A stretch of DNA of 55,843 nucleotides from Oscillospiraceae bacterium. Its GTDB lineage: Bacteria > Bacillota > Clostridia > Oscillospirales > Oscillospiraceae. Location: positions 1 to 55,843 of the forward strand of contig CACYYN010000012.1 of the NCBI GenBank assembly GCA_902778665.1, read 5' to 3'. Below, in pieces: positions 46,496-55,200 of the stretch. The notes beneath the pieces are model-generated. The model worked only from the letters and a program-made list of their open reading frames with translations. It searched no databases and was not told where the DNA came from. Position 1 is the stretch's first letter. Every line of letters begins with the position of its first letter. The position numbers were made by a program, and so were the translations under genes.

Positions 46496-46861
46496 TCACT
46501 TAATTCCTATCCTGTATCTGCTTGGCAAAAAGCTTCCGCAGTGTGGACAGCAGCCGCTTGAAACACGCTGATACGCTGTTGACCCTACCTGAACATACCC
46601 TCCGATCTCTTTTTTGCAGTGCGGGCATATCACCACGTTCTGCTTCTGCCTCTTCTGCTTCAGTTCCTCGCGATACCATTTGCTTTCAGGTGATCTATAG
46701 AGCATAATTCCCAAAAACATCAATGCTCCGCCAAACAATATAGGGAGAATCTTTTCAAAGAGATTATTGTCTGTTCCGACAACACCCAGATTAATCAGAC
46801 CGCCTATCACCTGGAAAGACGCAAACAATATGAGGATAATTCCCCAGCTGTATTTTTTCAT
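46496..46861 (-). CDS. Two-helix membrane protein with C-terminal zinc finger
   Basis: 121 residues. Helices at about 5-25 and 36-54, then CPHCKKEIGG and CPHCGSF forming a Cys4 site. The frame extends to 46885, overlapping the preceding stop (TGATG). That extension is simply the translated ribosome site AAAGGAG, so 46861 is preferred; coupling from 46885 is possible. Same theme as the island, with finger and helices in reverse order. Confidence 0.7.
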   Translation of the reverse strand: MKKYSWGIILILFASFQVIGGLINLGVVGTDNNLFEKILPILFGGALMFLGIMLYRSPESKWYREELKQKRQKQNVVICPHCKKEIGGYVQVGSTAYQRVSSGCCPHCGSFLPSRYRIGIK

Positions 46862-46884
46862 AATCTGTTCTTTCTCCTTTGGCA

Positions 46885-48594
46885 TCAGTTTCTGACTGTA
46901 AGTGTCAGATCTTCCATGGCTTCACTCCCGTCCAGAAGGAAAATCAGAACGAATCCTTCCTGTTTTTCAAATGTGCTGAAGGTGTCTTTTTCAGCATCAA
47001 ACCCTACACCCCACATACTCACGGAATACAGCGGTAATTCTTTCCCATCCTTGTTGGTGAGCACAAACTGTTCAAGCTGGCTGTCTTCCTGGAGGTCTGT
47101 TAACTGAATGCTCCCGTTCTTCCCAAGAAGCCGGATTTTTGCAAAGCTTTTATCCTTAATCGTGCTGAATGGACTTTTGTCCAGCTCTGTGCCCGGGACA
47201 ATCTCTGCCGAGTCAACAGTCAACCGGTAGGTAAGCCAGTTATACTCGGCAGCGATACCTTGTCGGCTATCAGTTTCTTTTATATCCGTTTCTTTCGCAG
47301 CTGCTTTTTTGCATTCTGCTATATAGGAATAGCTGCCGCCGCGAGTAAATGTGGATGTGATGTCCAGAACCAGTATTTCGTTTTTCAATTCCCACGTTCC
47401 TTCTACGCTGCCCAGCTGGCTGGTCGCAGGAATATCTACGGAGAACCGATTCCCATCCCTTGAAATCGTAAACGGATAACTTTCATGGTATCCCGCCTGA
47501 TCAAACGTATATTCACCGCTTCCGTCATCCTCCACATGGATAGTCAGGTCGATGGGGGAACCGCCGTTTTTCGGTTTCCCGACGCCCTCCCAGTCGCCGA
47601 CCAGTTCCTCCGGAATTGCCTCATTGTCCGTTGCTTCCGGCTCCGGGGTTGGTGTCGGCTCCGACTCTGGGGTTGGTTCCGGTGTCGGCTCCGGTGTCAC
47701 GGCAGCAGCCGGGGTTGGTGCTGGTGCGCTTTCAAGCTTCGGCAATGCTGCTCCGCAGTTCGGGCAGAAGGCATAGCCTGCATCGGCAGGGTAGCTCTCG
47801 CCGCACTCTGTGCAGATGATTCCCTCCGCCGGTTTCTTCTTCCCGCAGTAGGGACAGAAGTTTCCTTCCGCTTCCTTCCCGCAGCCCGGGCAAATCCACC
47901 CGTCAACAGCGCTCTCTGTTTCAGCCGTCTCTTCAGGCTTTTCGTATGCTTCAAAGCCGATTTCGATTGCCTTTGCATATTTCTCCGCATAGCTTCCCGG
48001 AACTCCGATAATGGTTACCTTGCTCTTCTCCTGAAAGCCCTTGATATTGATCTCAATCTCGGCTGAAGGAATCGTCACGCTCTCCAGCTTTGGGCACATG
48101 CGGAAGGTGTTTTCACCGATAGAAGTCACCCTTTCCGGCAGAATAACCGTCTTCAGGTTGTCACTGCCGTAGAAAGCTCCGTATCCGAGGGATGTAAACC
48201 CCTCCGGAAATGTGAAGCTCTCAAATCCCGTGTGTGCAAAAACCCAGCCACCCGTTTTCTCCAGGGTCTCCGGCATGTTCATATCAGTCAGGTTGGAACA
48301 GCCGTAAAATGCCCGGTAATCAATCAACTTCAGTGTGTCCGGAAGAATCACCCGCTCTATTTCTTCATGGTCCTCAAAACATTTCTCACCGATTTTGGTC
48401 ACGGGCATCCCGTCGATCTCTGCAGGAATGATGATTTCGCTCTCATCTTCTCCGAAATACTTTGTCAGCGTGATGTTCCCACCCGAAGCAGAATAAAGAT
48501 AGTCCTCCGCCCCGACTCCGTCTGCTGCCGCTGCAGGCACTGCACACATGGCCAAGACAGCCAGAAGTGTAAAGATGAACAAATACCTTTTCAC
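46885..48594 (-). CDS. Secreted BspA-type LRR protein with two zinc ribbons
   Basis: 569 residues. Signal peptide; four or so LRR_5/BspA repeats (residues about 45-190, for example VTSIGENTFRMCPKLESVTI); zinc ribbon 1 (CPGCGKEAEGNFCPYCG); zinc ribbon 2 (CTECGESYPADAGYAFCPNCG); a Pro/Thr/Glu linker (TPEPTPEPTPES); a beta-barrel-like domain (VGDWEGVGKPK) and a DUF4352-like immunoglobulin-type C-terminus. AAGGAGG (48603-48609) places the start at GTG 48594, not the TTG at 48600. Surface adhesin-like. Confidence 0.82.
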   Translation of the reverse strand: MKRYLFIFTLLAVLAMCAVPAAAADGVGAEDYLYSASGGNITLTKYFGEDESEIIIPAEIDGMPVTKIGEKCFEDHEEIERVILPDTLKLIDYRAFYGCSNLTDMNMPETLEKTGGWVFAHTGFESFTFPEGFTSLGYGAFYGSDNLKTVILPERVTSIGENTFRMCPKLESVTIPSAEIEINIKGFQEKSKVTIIGVPGSYAEKYAKAIEIGFEAYEKPEETAETESAVDGWICPGCGKEAEGNFCPYCGKKKPAEGIICTECGESYPADAGYAFCPNCGAALPKLESAPAPTPAAAVTPEPTPEPTPESEPTPTPEPEATDNEAIPEELVGDWEGVGKPKNGGSPIDLTIHVEDDGSGEYTFDQAGYHESYPFTISRDGNRFSVDIPATSQLGSVEGTWELKNEILVLDITSTFTRGGSYSYIAECKKAAAKETDIKETDSRQGIAAEYNWLTYRLTVDSAEIVPGTELDKSPFSTIKDKSFAKIRLLGKNGSIQLTDLQEDSQLEQFVLTNKDGKELPLYSVSMWGVGFDAEKDTFSTFEKQEGFVLIFLLDGSEAMEDLTLTVRN

Positions 48595-48660
48595 TGTCAA
48601 ATCCTCCTTATGCAGATTTTTGTTTATATTTACCCAAAATCTATTATATTTTTTGCAGGC

Positions 48661-48708
48661 ATGAAAAAACAGTGCCGAAGGTCATTCCATTCAGCACTGT
48701 TTTGCGTT
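48661..48708 (-). terminator. Terminator of the two-component cassette, repeat copy 1
   Basis: AAAACAGTGC (48666-48675) pairs with GCACTGTTTT (48694-48703); T6 follows on the minus strand. The same 31-base sequence with 3 differences recurs at 51772. Confidence 0.85.
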
Positions 48709-48720
48709 TTTTGCTCTTTT

Positions 48721-49350
48721 CTATTCAATCAGGTTGTTTTCAGCAGCATATTTCACAAGCTGCGCCCTGCTGATGCAATCGGTCTTGCTTAGCAGCAGGG
48801 AGATCATGTTTTTCACTGTCCCGGGGCGTAGATTCAGTTTTGCGGCAATCTCCGCGTTCGTCATTCCTTCACAGACATATCCCAGCACTTCCCTTTCCCG
48901 TGAGCTGAAAGCTGTGTTCCTTCTGTCCTTCAGGCTCTGCTGCAGATGCGAAATGGCGTCCTCATCGTAAACATTCAGTCCTCCTGCGATAGAAAGCATG
49001 GACGACCGCAGTTTTTCTGGGGCAATCACCTTCAGCAGAAATCCGTTGCATCCTGCCTCCAGTGCACCGGATACCGTGTTCACATCATCAAATGTGGTCA
49101 GCGCCAGGACTCGCACCTCAGGCAGAAAGCCTCTGATCTGTTTCACAGCTGCCGGTCCGGAGAGCTTCGGCATCTGCATATCCATCACAAGAAGATCCGG
49201 CTTCAGCTGCCGGCTCAGCTCCACTGCCTGTATTCCATCTTTGGCAACCCCGATGACTTCAAACTCCTCCCATTTGCTGATAGTCATTTTGAGGCCCTCA
49301 TTCATTAAAGGGTGATCATCTGCAAGTAAAACACGTATCTTCCCGCTCAT
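48721..49350 (-). CDS. NarL/LuxR-family response regulator
   Basis: 209 residues. Receiver domain with acidic DD at 11-12 and phospho-acceptor Asp57 (LLVMDMQMP), then a LuxR-type helix-turn-helix at about 145-205 (FSSREREVLGYVCEGMTNAEIAAKLNL). It overlaps the kinase stop by 4 bases. Targets are unknown; the adjacent surface-protein island is one possibility. Confidence 0.93.
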   Translation of the reverse strand: MSGKIRVLLADDHPLMNEGLKMTISKWEEFEVIGVAKDGIQAVELSRQLKPDLLVMDMQMPKLSGPAAVKQIRGFLPEVRVLALTTFDDVNTVSGALEAGCNGFLLKVIAPEKLRSSMLSIAGGLNVYDEDAISHLQQSLKDRRNTAFSSREREVLGYVCEGMTNAEIAAKLNLRPGTVKNMISLLLSKTDCISRAQLVKYAAENNLIE

Positions 49351-50294
49351 TGTTCATTTCTCCATTCTGCCTGAATTCCGAACCCGCGATCTTCTTCCGC
49401 GCAAAAGGTTATCGTGCCGCCGGATGCTTTTACATTCTCTTCCATTGTTGTCAGCCCGAAGCCTTTTTCCAGCCTTCCGTGAAACTTTCCGTTATCTTCT
49501 ATTCGAAGCATCAGCTGCTCCGGTGCCATGTGCAGTTCAATCTTCATTCTGTCTGCCAGAGAATGGGAAAGTGTATTGTGATATGCCTCTTTGCATATTT
49601 TCCCGATAACGCTGTAAAGCCTTCCCGCAAAAGCCGGCTCTTCTCCCGCAATCAGCAGATCCACCGGGATTTCGCATCCATCCCGGAATTGTTCCAGCAT
49701 TTCCCGAAGAGATGTAAATTGATCCGATTTCTCTTCTTTCATACTTCTCTTACACAGTTCGATTCCCTGCGAAATCAGCTGCCGGTAATGTTCCGGGTCT
49801 GTTTCCCGCAGCTGCAGGCACATCTGGGATATGGTGTTCAGCTCCGTGATTGCGTGTCCCGCATCGTCATGGATGCTGCGGGCAATGCGAAGCTGTTCTT
49901 CATATCCCACCAGTGCCTCTGCCTGGTGCAGATAATCTTCCAGCTCTGCATTTGCCCTGGCCTGCTCTCTGATAAGGGCCTCCAGTTCGGCATTTTTCTG
50001 AAGCCGCTGTTGGATCAGCGTTTCTCTTTCTGTTATATTCGCCAGATAAACCACATATCCCACGTGAATATCTTTGTCATAAACCGGCGTCGTGGTTCGC
50101 TGAAAAATGATTTCGTTATACCGGAATTTTCCTTTCGCTGCATCCTTACAATCCCGGATAATTCGCGTCAGATTCACTCCTTTGCGAAGCTCTTTTATCG
50201 CTTCTGCATGGTTATAATCGAGGATATACCAGTATAGATCCGTGATAATCACTGTGTCCGGGAGAAGTCTGAATGCCCGTTCAAACAATTCCAT
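49347..50294 (-). CDS. Soluble PAS-containing NarL-type histidine kinase
   Basis: 315 residues without membrane helices. A PAS-like domain (residues 5-90) is followed by a coiled coil (about 92-130) and HisKA_3-like His142 in SIHDDAGHA. The ATPase has an N-box-type EAYHNTLSHS, IEDNGKF and GFGLTTMEE. The neighbouring 7TM protein has no kinase domain, so this kinase may receive its signal through contact with it. Confidence 0.88.
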   Translation of the reverse strand: MELFERAFRLLPDTVIITDLYWYILDYNHAEAIKELRKGVNLTRIIRDCKDAAKGKFRYNEIIFQRTTTPVYDKDIHVGYVVYLANITERETLIQQRLQKNAELEALIREQARANAELEDYLHQAEALVGYEEQLRIARSIHDDAGHAITELNTISQMCLQLRETDPEHYRQLISQGIELCKRSMKEEKSDQFTSLREMLEQFRDGCEIPVDLLIAGEEPAFAGRLYSVIGKICKEAYHNTLSHSLADRMKIELHMAPEQLMLRIEDNGKFHGRLEKGFGLTTMEENVKASGGTITFCAEEDRGFGIQAEWRNEQ

Positions 50295-50297
50295 CTC

Positions 50298-51593
50298 TTA
50301 TCCCGCCTTTAATTGTGCCACGGTCCGTCGGATCTCGGCAATGCATTCTTTTGTCAGCCGAATGTTTTCCTGCAGAGAAGGTTCTGCCCGTTCTGGGGCC
50401 TCTTCTGCTGTTTTCAGGTTTTTTTCTACAGCCTTGAAGGTCTCCGCAATCAGGGCATAAGTCTTCTCCACCTGCTTCTGTTTCTGCTCCAGCCCTTCCG
50501 TGCTGTAGAGGGAACCGATATAGGCGTCGATATTTCTGTTTGTCTCTTCAAGTGCCTTCTGCTGTTCTTCAAGCTCCCTGATCTGCCTTTCTATCTCTGT
50601 CTGCTGCTTCGCGATCTCGCTCACATCTGTAACAGCTATGAGCACGCTCTCCTCTTCAGGGATCTGCCTTGCATCGATGATCAGGTGCCTGCCGTCAAAC
50701 TCTCCCTCCAGCCGATCATCCGCCGTACCAAGCTGTGAAATGAAGGCAGCGGATGCATCATGATATCCTTCCTTTGCCGCCCGGTTGGCATAGACAATCT
50801 CCCCAGTCTCCGGACGAACAATTCCGACAGGATGCACCGTCTGTTCGATGGCCTGCCTGACGGATGCTGTCATGATATTCACGTAGTGATATCGGAAAAA
50901 GATCTGATACAGGCAGATGAAGGCGGCCCCCATTACCAGAGGCGTATAGTCAAACCTGTCAACTCCGCTGATCGAGCGGACCAGTACGCCTGCTGCCGGC
51001 AGCAGCGGAAACAGCGAAAACATTATAATCTGTCTCCATCGGTCCAGTCCGCTTTTCCATGCGTACCGTAAGGAAATGATATAGCCGGAGAAGAGGATCA
51101 GATACAGCCAGATCAGGCATGGCACAAACATTGCCCCATGGCTGACTCTCTGTCCCATCACCAGCTTTGTGTAGAAGAGATGATGCATCTCATTTGTAAA
51201 TACCAGCGTGCAGGTAACCGCCGGGCACAGAAACAGAAATACCTGAAACCATCTGCTGGAGGCAAGCCTGTCCATGCCGGATAGATACATAATCCAGATT
51301 ACATAACATACCACCGCTACTGTGTTTCCGATATACTGATAATTTGCCGCAAACACATAGGCATCGTTGTTCTCCGGGAAGAAGATATAGAGTATCGTTT
51401 CCATGAATCGCCCGGATACCCAGATCCATAAAAATACGGCCAGATAGAAAAACCATTTCCACACCGGTGTCGGCTGCCGTCTTCTGTACAGCGCCAGAAT
51501 AAACAGAATATGCGCAACCAGATAAACTGACTGTATTATCAGGTTCACAATCCGGTAGCCTTCTACCGCATGGCCCATCCAGCTTATCTCCAT
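50298..51593 (-). CDS. 7TM sensor protein with PAS domain, no kinase domain
   Basis: 431 residues. Seven or so hydrophobic helices (about 12-230) match the histidine-kinase N-terminal 7TM region. A PAS-like segment (VHPVGIVRPETGEIVYANRAA) precedes a long coiled coil (about 335-431) that ends without H-box or ATPase. The start at 51593 (AAGGAG upstream) is chosen over 51740 because a promoter lies between the two. It ends 3 bases before the kinase start. Confidence 0.82.
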   Translation of the reverse strand: MEISWMGHAVEGYRIVNLIIQSVYLVAHILFILALYRRRQPTPVWKWFFYLAVFLWIWVSGRFMETILYIFFPENNDAYVFAANYQYIGNTVAVVCYVIWIMYLSGMDRLASSRWFQVFLFLCPAVTCTLVFTNEMHHLFYTKLVMGQRVSHGAMFVPCLIWLYLILFSGYIISLRYAWKSGLDRWRQIIMFSLFPLLPAAGVLVRSISGVDRFDYTPLVMGAAFICLYQIFFRYHYVNIMTASVRQAIEQTVHPVGIVRPETGEIVYANRAAKEGYHDASAAFISQLGTADDRLEGEFDGRHLIIDARQIPEEESVLIAVTDVSEIAKQQTEIERQIRELEEQQKALEETNRNIDAYIGSLYSTEGLEQKQKQVEKTYALIAETFKAVEKNLKTAEEAPERAEPSLQENIRLTKECIAEIRRTVAQLKAG

Positions 51594-51638
51594 TTCTCCC
51601 TCATCTCCTTCCCATCCTAAATATGTTTTGTCGATAAC

Positions 51639-51667
51639 AATATAGCTGATTGTTTCAAAACAATCAA
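51639..51667 (-). promoter_or_regulatory. Cassette promoter overlapping a 20-bp palindrome
   Basis: On the minus strand TTGATT (51667-51662), 17 bases, TATATT (51644-51639). The palindrome TGATTGTTTCAAAACAATCA (51647-51666; 9-base arms) fills the spacer, a natural operator position. Confidence 0.6.
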
Positions 51668-51771
51668 TATAGTCTTCACATTTTCCAGGCGCTTCGACAA
51701 AGCTGCCATTATCATGTTCTTTATAGTCCCTATAATCCATTTAAATTATATTGCAGATATAGAATGAAAGA

Positions 51772-51801
51772 CAGTGCCGATGGTCATTCCATTCGGCACT
51801 G
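51772..51801 (-). terminator. Hairpin repeat copy 2, terminator of the kinase operon
   Basis: CAGTGCCGA (51772-51780) pairs with TCGGCACTG (51793-51801), loop of 12. Followed on the minus strand by TCTTTCATT, a weaker T-run than copy 1. The gap 51594-51877 otherwise holds only the cassette promoter. Confidence 0.65.
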
Positions 51802-51877
51802 ACTATTGCTTCTGCGGCATCTTCTGTATGGCTGCCAAACCGTTCCCGATTGACAATGCCATCCGTCCCGGCACTCA

Positions 51878-52198
51878 TCACAACTCCTCTTCTTCCACCG
51901 TTCCGGTCAGATATCGCTTTCTTTCCGCAGCCCGGGTGAATCGCAGCATAGCCAGCAGACACTTCTGTTCGTTCGGCGCCTCGACCAGGATGCGTATCTC
52001 TGAAAGGTCGCCGGGGCGGAGCATAAAGCGGGCTCGATGCCCCAGGGAAGTCTCGATTTGCTTTGCAAGGCTGTAAAGTTCCGGATCGTGCATCATCGCT
52101 TCCGCGTCCCGCACCGGCACTCTCCAGACTCTCTGCACAAGAGTTGTGCTCTCCGTCTCTCGTCCTTCTCGGTGTTTATTCAGGAAGATAATCTCCAT
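51878..52198 (-). CDS. Unknown 106-residue protein after the Ser/Thr kinase
   Basis: Not recognised. It begins MEIIFLNKHREGRE and ends in an acidic EEEEL. The sequence alternates beta and helix (TLVQRVWRVPVRDAEAMM; SEIRILVEAPNEQKCLL) with no membrane segment. The frame extends to 52339 inside the kinase gene, but 52198 is the likely start (AGGGGA upstream). Close linkage suggests a partner or substrate of the kinase. Confidence 0.65.
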   Translation of the reverse strand: MEIIFLNKHREGRETESTTLVQRVWRVPVRDAEAMMHDPELYSLAKQIETSLGHRARFMLRPGDLSEIRILVEAPNEQKCLLAMLRFTRAAERKRYLTGTVEEEEL

Positions 52199-52239
52199 GG
52201 TTGACGTTCCCCTATCTGTTTCTTTGCAGAAATCAGGCA

Positions 52240-55200
52240 CTACTCTAATCCTTCCGGTTCTTTCAGGTAATAGGGTTCCCAACCGTCCCAGCCGCATTCT
52301 TCGCACAGCAGATGCACTTTCTGATAGCTGAAATCCCACGATGATGCATAAACCCTGTGTGTATTACACTGAGGGCAACGGTGTGTCTCATAAGATGGGA
52401 TCCCTCCGAAGATTTTGGCAGTCTTTTTCAGGTATTCCACATCCGGTTTTTCCTGTTTAGGCGTCAGCTCCCGCCGAATAACGAAGGTATGCATAACATT
52501 CCCGGTGCCGACGTAAAGCACGCAGCTGTCTTCGGAGAAAGCGAGCACTTTGTCATAAATTGCCTCTTCCGGATTGATCTGGGAGGTGAGATCCTTCAGT
52601 TCCCACAGCAGATCATGACCCGGTACGGCCCATATTCTTACCCCGGCATTTCCCCAGGTGGCCATCAGTTTGCCATCCGGGCTAAAGCACAAATCTCCTC
52701 TGCAGTCATCTTCATAGGGGCGGAAGGAACCTGTCCTTTCCCAGGAGTCCGGGTTGATAATGAGGACTTCCTCCTCCGTGCTGATATACAATGCAGCCCC
52801 GTCCGGTGTGAAGCAGAAACGCTGAACCGGCGTATTCTCCTCTTCAGTGATGGTGGCGATAATCTTTCCGTTAAATGGATCCATAACGGTAAGGGCATCA
52901 GCCTCATCAAGAAGAACAATCGAATTTCCGTCCGGAGTGAAAGAAATCTGCCGGATCTCCTCATCTGACTCCGCTTTCCATTCCCTTATCTTACGATATC
53001 TGCCGACTCCTTCGGAAAAGGGCGATTCCCACAGGCAGAAATGGCCGTCGGACCATACAGAAAGAAGAAATCTGTCCTCCGGGCTTAGGGCAATCCGCAG
53101 ATTTCCATTTTCCAAAGAGATCCGTTCCTGTTCGACCTTAAAGGTATACATGACATTCCATTTTCCGACATTCCAGATCTGAATGATACCGCACCCAGCA
53201 GTGAAAAGGCTTGTTCCGGAGCGTGAAAAGCTGATATGATTTGAAATGCTGTATAAATGATACGGCAGTTCCAGTTTTTTGAGGCGTCTCCCGTCGTCGG
53301 AATAGTAGTAAAAATACTTGTTATCCGGTTCCGTAATCACGCAGAATTTGCTCTTATCAGGGTAAGGCGTCACGGAATACTCACCCGAATATTCGTCCGC
53401 AACGGGGAAGCTGCTCATTTCATATACTTCCGTTACTACCCCGCACTCACATTTCTCGATGAGCTCTCTTCGAACTTCCAGGAAGAGATGCCGCCCGTAC
53501 TTTTTCTCTGCCGCTTCAAGCTCTCTGATAGCCTGTTCAACCCTGTCGGGGGTATGAATCAGGTCTAAGAGCTTCCACTTCAGATCGCTGACCGCCTTTG
53601 TCAGTGCCTGTTGCTCTTCAAAAGTCTTCATGCGGCACAGTTCCCAGGGAGCACGGTACACCTGTGATCCGTTCTCCCATTTGAGAAGCTTTCGGTCACC
53701 AACTCCGCTGGAAAGGATGAAAGAGAGATTCTCCGCTGCGGCAATTCTACTGATTCTTCCCTTATGTCCCAGAAAAGTGCGCAAACACTCTTTCCTTTTC
53801 GTGTCCCAGAGGCGGATGGCGCCATCCTCCGGATAATCAGCGCTGATGAGGCGTGAGCCGTCTCTGCTCAGCCAGAGCCTCCATACACCGCCCGGCACAC
53901 TCATCAGATCCATGCTCATGTCTGCAGTGTTCCAGACTGTTACTCCGTACTGTCCGCAGACATATAGCTTCTCTCCCCCCGGAGATAAAAGCATGTCAGA
54001 AGATCTTTTTAAGGGTGCTTCATACTCATCGACGCGGTGGGCAGCAATGTCAAAAACCCCTATGCCCTTTTCCCCTGCGGCATAGAGCTTCTGCCCGTCC
54101 GAAGCTGGGCAGAGTACATCCAAAGAAAAGTTACATGTATAGACTCTGCTTTGCAGTTCGCCGGATCGCACATCATAAGCAGCTATAAACATTTTTCCGG
54201 AACTCACTAAAACATAGATGGTATTCCCGTCCGGAGAAAGACAGATGTCATCGGGTACTGTCAGCTCCAGGAGGTCGATTCCAAGTGCCTGTTTGATATC
54301 TTTGAAGCGCAGGTCAATATCCCGAACCAGTGCTCCGGAGAAAAGATCCCACTCCTGAAGAAAGTATTGGTGTTCTGTTGCATTTTCCCTGCTCCCGTTG
54401 CTCAGAATCAGGCAATGCCGATGATTCGGGTGAAAACAGATTTTTTCGACCGTAAGATATTCTGTTCTCTCCAGTACGGAAAGCGGCTCTCCCGTCTCTG
54501 CATTGATTGCGCGAAGTCGGCGGTCCTCCGCTGGTCCCTTGTGAGAATGCCGGTAAAGGAGAATTCTACCATCCGGCGACAGATCGGATATTGATCCAAC
54601 CCTGCCGGTATCCGGCTGAGAGAGAACTTTAAATGTTCCCGCATCATAGCAGGTTACAGAATCGAAAACTGACCAGATGCGTGCATTGTCAGGAGTGATG
54701 AAAAAGCCCCCCCTTTGTTTGTTTTTTTCGATAAGAACCGGCTTCAGTCCCGTCTGCTCGGTACGGATCTGCTTTTGCAGGTTCGTAAACGGCAGCGGCT
54801 GCGTCTGTGCCGCCATCCGTACCCGGCGGAGAACCTCCTGAGCGGTAGTATTCCCCTCGCGCCATTGAAATAGTCCCTGGTTGTAGACGCTTGGAACATG
54901 GGTGGAATCCTGTCGGAGTGCATTCTCCCAGCACTTTGCGGCTTTTTCCTTCATTCCAAGGTCCAGAAAGCTCAGTGCCCGGTTGTTTAGACTGTCAGCC
55001 GTGTCGCCCGCCGCTCTGAGAGCCGGTCGTGGATAATCACTGTCAAACTGATCCTGCCAGATTCCCGTCAGGTCAGGGAGAAGTGCGTCAAAATCGGTGA
55101 TTTCCCGGTTTATAGCTTTTCTCAGTGTATCGCGCATGGCAGGAAAGAGTGGGATGCGGCACTGATCAAAATATCCCTCACAGTGTGTCTCTGCATTTGC

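Noticed and set aside
47640-47705. Short tandem repeats in the BspA protein gene as a possible CRISPR-like array
   Set aside because: They encode a Pro-Thr-Glu linker in frame; there are no spacers and no cas genes. No CRISPR array was seen in the window.
51608-51631. DKTYLGWE in the extension resembles DKTYLGWQ at the start of the DUF2804 protein
   Set aside because: Eight residues, different codons, and non-coding in the preferred model; treated as chance.
51594-51740. N-terminal extension of the 7TM sensor
   Set aside because: It has no ribosome site, and a promoter lies within it. The start at 51593 has AAGGAG.
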